A stretch of DNA of 8,690 nucleotides, from assembly GCA_015490475.1 (NCBI GenBank), contig WFXT01000006.1, positions 1-8,690 of the forward strand, given 5' to 3'. Of this stretch, positions 5,441 through 8,690 are shown piece after piece. Every line of letters starts with the position of its first letter. The first letter of the stretch is position 1. This DNA comes from Bacteroidota bacterium. GTDB taxonomy: Bacteria; Bacteroidota; Bacteroidia; JAADEI01. The position numbers and the translations under genes are program-made. The notes under the pieces are model-generated. The model ran no database searches and had not been told where the DNA came from. It was given only the letters and a program-made list of their open reading frames with translations.

Positions 5441-7388
5441 CTACATCATCATCAAACTCAATAGTATCAGAACCGTAATATTCTCGTAATCTATTTAAGA
5501 ATTTGTGAAGTACATCTTCTGCGGAATCTTCTGTTGATATTCCAGCTGTTTCCAGCACTTTCGCAATGCCCTCCTCTCCAAGAAATGTTTCTTCACCATC
5601 ATTGTCAATTATTCTTAATTCGGATAACCCGTCTGAATACAATACAAGTATTCCAGGTTCTTCCAGTTTAATACCTACTTCTTGCTTTTCAACAAGGGAA
5701 ATTAATGGAACAGGCGGAAGGGCTCCCCCCGAAAGGACCTTTACCCCCGAAGCAGAAATCCAAATAGGGGACGGATGGCCACACCTAACTATTTCAATAC
5801 TTTCTTTTTTAGCACATAGCCATACCATAGTTATGAATTTTTCTTGAGCCATAAGAATGTGACGAGTAGCGTTTTCAATATATGCAGGAACGAAGGAAAT
5901 GTCCCAATTTTGAGAAGGCAGCCCATCAAGGACACCTCGCAAATATGCCATAATAAAAGCCGCCTGAATACCTTTTCCACTAACGTCAGCAAGTGCAAAA
6001 GCCACCCTTTCATTGCTTTTCTTCCACCAGTATATATCTCCACCCACCTCTTGAGCAGGCTTGAAAAACACCGATATTTCAACTATATTGCTCTCAAACG
6101 ACCTATCAGGCAACAAGTTTAGTTGCACTGTTCGGGCAGTCTCAAGCATAATATTAGCACGAGTTATAGCCTCACGCCTCTCCATAGATTCTTCATACAT
6201 AAGCACAAGAGAAATCTGATACGCAATTTCTTCCAATAACCTGACCAGGTAAACATCATATCCAAACCTGACTGATTTAAAAGCACAAAGTATTCCCCTA
6301 CATTTTTCTTCCAGAACAATCGGAATTATACACTGTGACTGGATAGACTCCTCATTTCTAATATTATTGTCAATCATATAAGAGCACGAATCCATTGAAG
6401 CATCACAAATTAGCATCAACCGTGTTTCGGATGGTAACACTCCCATTTTCACCTGAATACCTTTGTCAGGAATTCTTATCATAATACCGTCAGAAGATGT
6501 CCTTTCCATAGCTCTTTGTGCTAACTCTTCAATCCACTCTGTCAATGCCCTGTGCTCAGTTATTAACTGCTCCATAAAATGCTCTGCCTCCCGAAATTCC
6601 TCAATAACCCCACGCAACGGTAATATAATAACCATTCCAAGGAGAGAGATTAGTGCATAAGCACCTATAAAGCCCGTCGCCATAACCCAGGCACTGTTTC
6701 GGTAAAAAGGGACGAGCAGATAGGTCAATAGCTCTGGACTACGCAGTGACTCAATAATGAAATAAACTGCGATCAGTGTCAGCAAGATGGCAACTAACGA
6801 TTGAAACAATTCCTTTCGGGAAATAAACAAAAGCCATCTCAATTGAAACAGGAAATAGAGCAATGCTATAGACAACACAATCAATATGCCCATTGATACT
6901 TCAGGACGGAAATAGAACAGGTTGAAAAAGTAGGTAGCAATAATTATAACCTCCATTATACTCCATATAATATGCTCTCGTTTCCCTGCCTTAAAAAGCA
7001 CTAACTTCCTAATAAACAACAATGCTCCAGAGAGCCCCGCAGATATTATGACCAACCGCCAGAAATAACTTACTGCCCTTATTTGAACAATTTCCACATC
7101 AAGGAAAGCCAGCCTGATTACCTGCTCACTCAAGCCAGCAAGCAATATGAACAGAGCCACAAACACCCAAACCATTGAAAAACTGAAAACTTCCCGTTCA
7201 ATAACATAATTTCTAACAAGGGCATAGGTTACCGCAAATGTTAAACTCAAAATAAATGCTATATCTTCCTTTTTAGGGACACTTTGTCCAAGCCACTCCG
7301 GCGGCAAAATACTGAAATATACCATCAATGAGCCCAAAACAAGCAAAAGAACCCAAGAAAACCATAATAGAACCCTGACTCTAATCAC
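5412..7388 (-). CDS. Membrane-anchored SpoIIE/PP2C-type serine phosphatase with GAF-like domain (RsbU-like)
   Basis: A 658-residue three-part regulator. Residues 1-256 hold about eight hydrophobic segments (near 4-26, 41-59, 68-85, 107-127, 140-160, 165-188, 193-213, 235-256), so the N-terminus is an integral membrane sensor or anchor. A charged helix (about 260-295, likely coiled coil) leads to a GAF-like domain (about 297-400) with five cysteines (328, 335, 353, 363, 368). After a second helix ('ANIMLETARTVQLNLLP') comes the PPM phosphatase. Its metal Asp residues are present: GGD (Asp451), ADVSGKG (Asp468), YSDGLSE (Asp586) and the DDD at 646-648. These enzymes usually dephosphorylate anti-anti-sigma (STAS) proteins in partner switching, but no STAS or anti-sigma kinase gene is in the window. 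The start is GTG; no ATG, GTG or TTG lies between it and the upstream in-frame stop. The bacilliredoxin gene ends 51 bp upstream on the same strand, so cotranscription is possible. Confidence 0.9.
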   Translation of the reverse strand: MIRVRVLLWFSWVLLLVLGSLMVYFSILPPEWLGQSVPKKEDIAFILSLTFAVTYALVRNYVIEREVFSFSMVWVFVALFILLAGLSEQVIRLAFLDVEIVQIRAVSYFWRLVIISAGLSGALLFIRKLVLFKAGKREHIIWSIMEVIIIATYFFNLFYFRPEVSMGILIVLSIALLYFLFQLRWLLFISRKELFQSLVAILLTLIAVYFIIESLRSPELLTYLLVPFYRNSAWVMATGFIGAYALISLLGMVIILPLRGVIEEFREAEHFMEQLITEHRALTEWIEELAQRAMERTSSDGIMIRIPDKGIQVKMGVLPSETRLMLICDASMDSCSYMIDNNIRNEESIQSQCIIPIVLEEKCRGILCAFKSVRFGYDVYLVRLLEEIAYQISLVLMYEESMERREAITRANIMLETARTVQLNLLPDRSFESNIVEISVFFKPAQEVGGDIYWWKKSNERVAFALADVSGKGIQAAFIMAYLRGVLDGLPSQNWDISFVPAYIENATRHILMAQEKFITMVWLCAKKESIEIVRCGHPSPIWISASGVKVLSGGALPPVPLISLVEKQEVGIKLEEPGILVLYSDGLSELRIIDNDGEETFLGEEGIAKVLETAGISTEDSAEDVLHKFLNRLREYYGSDTIEFDDDVVIAVVRYMQ

Positions 7389-7439
7389 ATAACTAAAATA
7401 GAGAAAAAGTAGTGAGAATCTCCGTTTACGTAGATATTA

Positions 7440-7865
7440 TCAACAGAAACTTTCAAAAGCCTGTGTTATTATCTCTGCCACCTCTTCAGGTGTTCTGCCT
7501 TCAATTTCATAGCGTGGCATAAACCAGACCAGCTGACCGTTTTTGAAAAGGGCTAAAGAAGGCGATGAAGGTGGGAACGGTTGCATATACTCTCGTGCCC
7601 TGGCAGTGGCTTCAAGGTCAGCACCGGCAAAAACCGTTCCCAATAATTGTGGTTTCTTGCGTGCTTGCTCCAATGCCATCTTAAGACCGGGACGTGCCGA
7701 ACCTGCTGCACATCCACAAACTGAATTAACAAATATTATTGCTGTTGTGTCTTTGGCTCTTTCCATGAATGCATCTACATCTTCAGGAGTGCGCAAATCC
7801 TCAAATCCTGCAACCAGAATATCCTGTCGCATTGGCTCCACTATCTCTTCTGGATAATAACCCAT
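7440..7865 (-). CDS. Bacilliredoxin, BrxA/BrxB (YphP/YqiW) family
   Basis: A 141-residue thioredoxin-fold protein matching Bacillus YphP/YqiW throughout: PMRQDILVAGFEDLRT (11-26), the redox motif NSVCGCAAGSARPG (47-60; Cys50 and Cys52), VFAGADLEATARAREY (78-93), PPSSPSLALFK (98-108), IPR-like FMPRYEIEG and a C-terminal Cys141, which the Bacillus protein also has. In bacillithiol-using bacteria these proteins remove bacillithiol from S-bacillithiolated proteins; a disulfide-isomerase activity has also been proposed. The open frame extends upstream to 8003, but that part overlaps folD in another frame. The Met at 7865 begins the family-like 'MGYYPEEIVEPMRQ' and lies 1 bp after the folD stop, so translation is probably coupled. 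Whether this organism makes bacillithiol, N-methyl-bacillithiol (reported in Chlorobi) or neither cannot be seen here. Confidence 0.93.
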   Translation of the reverse strand: MGYYPEEIVEPMRQDILVAGFEDLRTPEDVDAFMERAKDTTAIIFVNSVCGCAAGSARPGLKMALEQARKKPQLLGTVFAGADLEATARAREYMQPFPPSSPSLALFKNGQLVWFMPRYEIEGRTPEEVAEIITQAFESFC

Positions 7866-7866
7866 T

Positions 7867-8690
7867 TTATGCTGTTTTTTCTGTGCTTCTACTAAGTTCT
7901 TCTTGCAAGAAGGAAATGCATTCACTAATAACAGTTTCAACATTAGTAATAATTCCCTTAGATAATGCAGAAGCCAGATAAACATTAAAGAGAAGTGCAG
8001 CAACGGTCATCGGACCAACCCCTCCAGGAACTGGTGTAATAGCCTTAACAACTTCTCTCACAGAAGGCTCCACATCACCAGTCAACTTACCATTATCATT
8101 AACATGAATTCCAACATCAACAACTATCATTTCAGGGTGAACCATACTTCTTGTGAGCCAATGCTTCTTGCCAACCGCAACAATCACAATATCCGAATGT
8201 TTCAGATGGCTTGCGATATCATCACTCCTTGAATGGCATATAGTAACAGTAGCATTAGCCCAGGGGAATCTCCTTGACATCAAAAGAGCCATAGGCGTTC
8301 CCACTATATTGCTCCTCCCCACTACTACTATATTTTTCCCTTTTGTCTGCACTCCATAAGCATGAAGTAAAAATAAAATGCCCAGCGGTGTAGCGGAAAT
8401 AAATCGTGGTGTTGAACGAGCTAATAGACCCAGATTCTCCGGTGTGAATCCATCTACATCCTTTGAAGGTGGAATGTGTTTAATTATGACATCCTCGTTT
8501 ATATGCTTTGGCAACGGTAATTGAACAATAATTCCGTCAAACTCCGTCGCAACACGTTGTATATATCTGACCAATTCTTCTTCGCTGGTACTATCATCAA
8601 GATTAAGGAGTTTGGCTTCTATCCCTGCATCTCCTGCCGCCTTTACCTTGTGTCTTACATATACCTTACTGGCAGGATTATCACCTACCA
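7867..8690 (-). CDS. folD: Bifunctional methylenetetrahydrofolate dehydrogenase/cyclohydrolase, 5' end beyond the window
   Basis: About 273 residues of FolD are visible and the N-terminal 30-40 residues lie outside the window. The frame stays open to the right edge, where it reads VGDNPASKVYVRHK, including the YxxxK catalytic lysine motif. The apparent TTG start at 8574 is therefore internal. Further signatures are DGIIVQLPLPKHI, PPSKDVDGFTPENLGLL, the NADP-binding VVVGRSNIVGTPMALLM segment and the near C-terminal TPVPGGVGPMTVAAL. FolD converts 5,10-methylene-THF to 10-formyl-THF in two steps in the cytoplasm, supplying one-carbon units for purines and initiator fMet. It heads a same-strand run, with the bacilliredoxin starting 1 bp after its TAA stop and the membrane phosphatase after that. 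The upstream promoter is outside the window. Confidence 0.97.
   Translation of the reverse strand, partial: VGDNPASKVYVRHKVKAAGDAGIEAKLLNLDDSTSEEELVRYIQRVATEFDGIIVQLPLPKHINEDVIIKHIPPSKDVDGFTPENLGLLARSTPRFISATPLGILFLLHAYGVQTKGKNIVVVGRSNIVGTPMALLMSRRFPWANATVTICHSRSDDIASHLKHSDIVIVAVGKKHWLTRSMVHPEMIVVDVGIHVNDNGKLTGDVEPSVREVVKAITPVPGGVGPMTVAALLFNVYLASALSKGIITNVETVISECISFLQEELSRSTEKTA

Noticed and set aside
7866..8003. A 46-residue N-terminal extension of the bacilliredoxin.
   Set aside because: It is the folD coding region read in another frame. The family N-terminus begins at 7865, just after the folD stop.
8572..8574. TTG at 8574 as the start of folD.
   Set aside because: The same frame stays open to the right edge and encodes conserved FolD sequence including the YxxxK motif, so this codon is an internal Leu.

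Overview
The window holds nine genes and looks like ordinary chromosome from a Bacteroidota/FCB-group bacterium. The evidence is: (i) an rpsU-xerC gene pair at the left edge, an order common in Bacteroidota; (ii) start codons mostly without a Shine-Dalgarno sequence; (iii) three exact copies of the Bacteroidota -7 promoter box TAnnTTTG in short intergenic gaps; (iv) an exported outer-membrane barrel-like protein, a bS21 and a KamA-type protein of the kind found in this group. The DNA is moderately AT-rich. I cannot name genus or species. Thermophily is possible from the charge-rich proteins, but I cannot show it.

Left block (1-3120, all minus strand, read right to left): a class I SAM methyltransferase, then Mn-type superoxide dismutase (sodA), closed by a clear intrinsic terminator. 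Next come a KamA-family radical SAM protein, ribosomal protein bS21 (rpsU) and the first 24 codons of a XerC-like tyrosine recombinase cut by the window edge.

Middle (3121-5440, plus strand): a 53-bp divergent gap carries two back-to-back -7 boxes. It drives ATP-type PEP carboxykinase (pckA), whose stop overlaps by 4 nt (GTGA) the GTG start of a small secreted, probably outer-membrane beta-barrel protein.

Right block (5412-8690, minus strand): folD (5' end outside the window), a bacilliredoxin 1 bp downstream of it, and 51 bp further a membrane-bound SpoIIE/PP2C-type phosphatase with a GAF-like domain. The phosphatase gene overlaps tail-to-tail by 29 bp with the barrel gene.

Functionally the window mixes central carbon metabolism (pckA), one-carbon metabolism (folD), oxidative and thiol stress defence (sodA, bacilliredoxin), translation (rpsU), chromosome maintenance (xerC-like) and signalling (phosphatase). 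No gap without a gene exceeds about 120 bp. I see no mobile element, CRISPR array, tRNA or rRNA. I do not see a clear undescribed multi-gene system. The least understood items are the KamA-like enzyme, which lacks one of the two lysine-recognition Asp residues of true lysine 2,3-aminomutase, and the phosphatase with a cysteine-rich GAF-like sensor.
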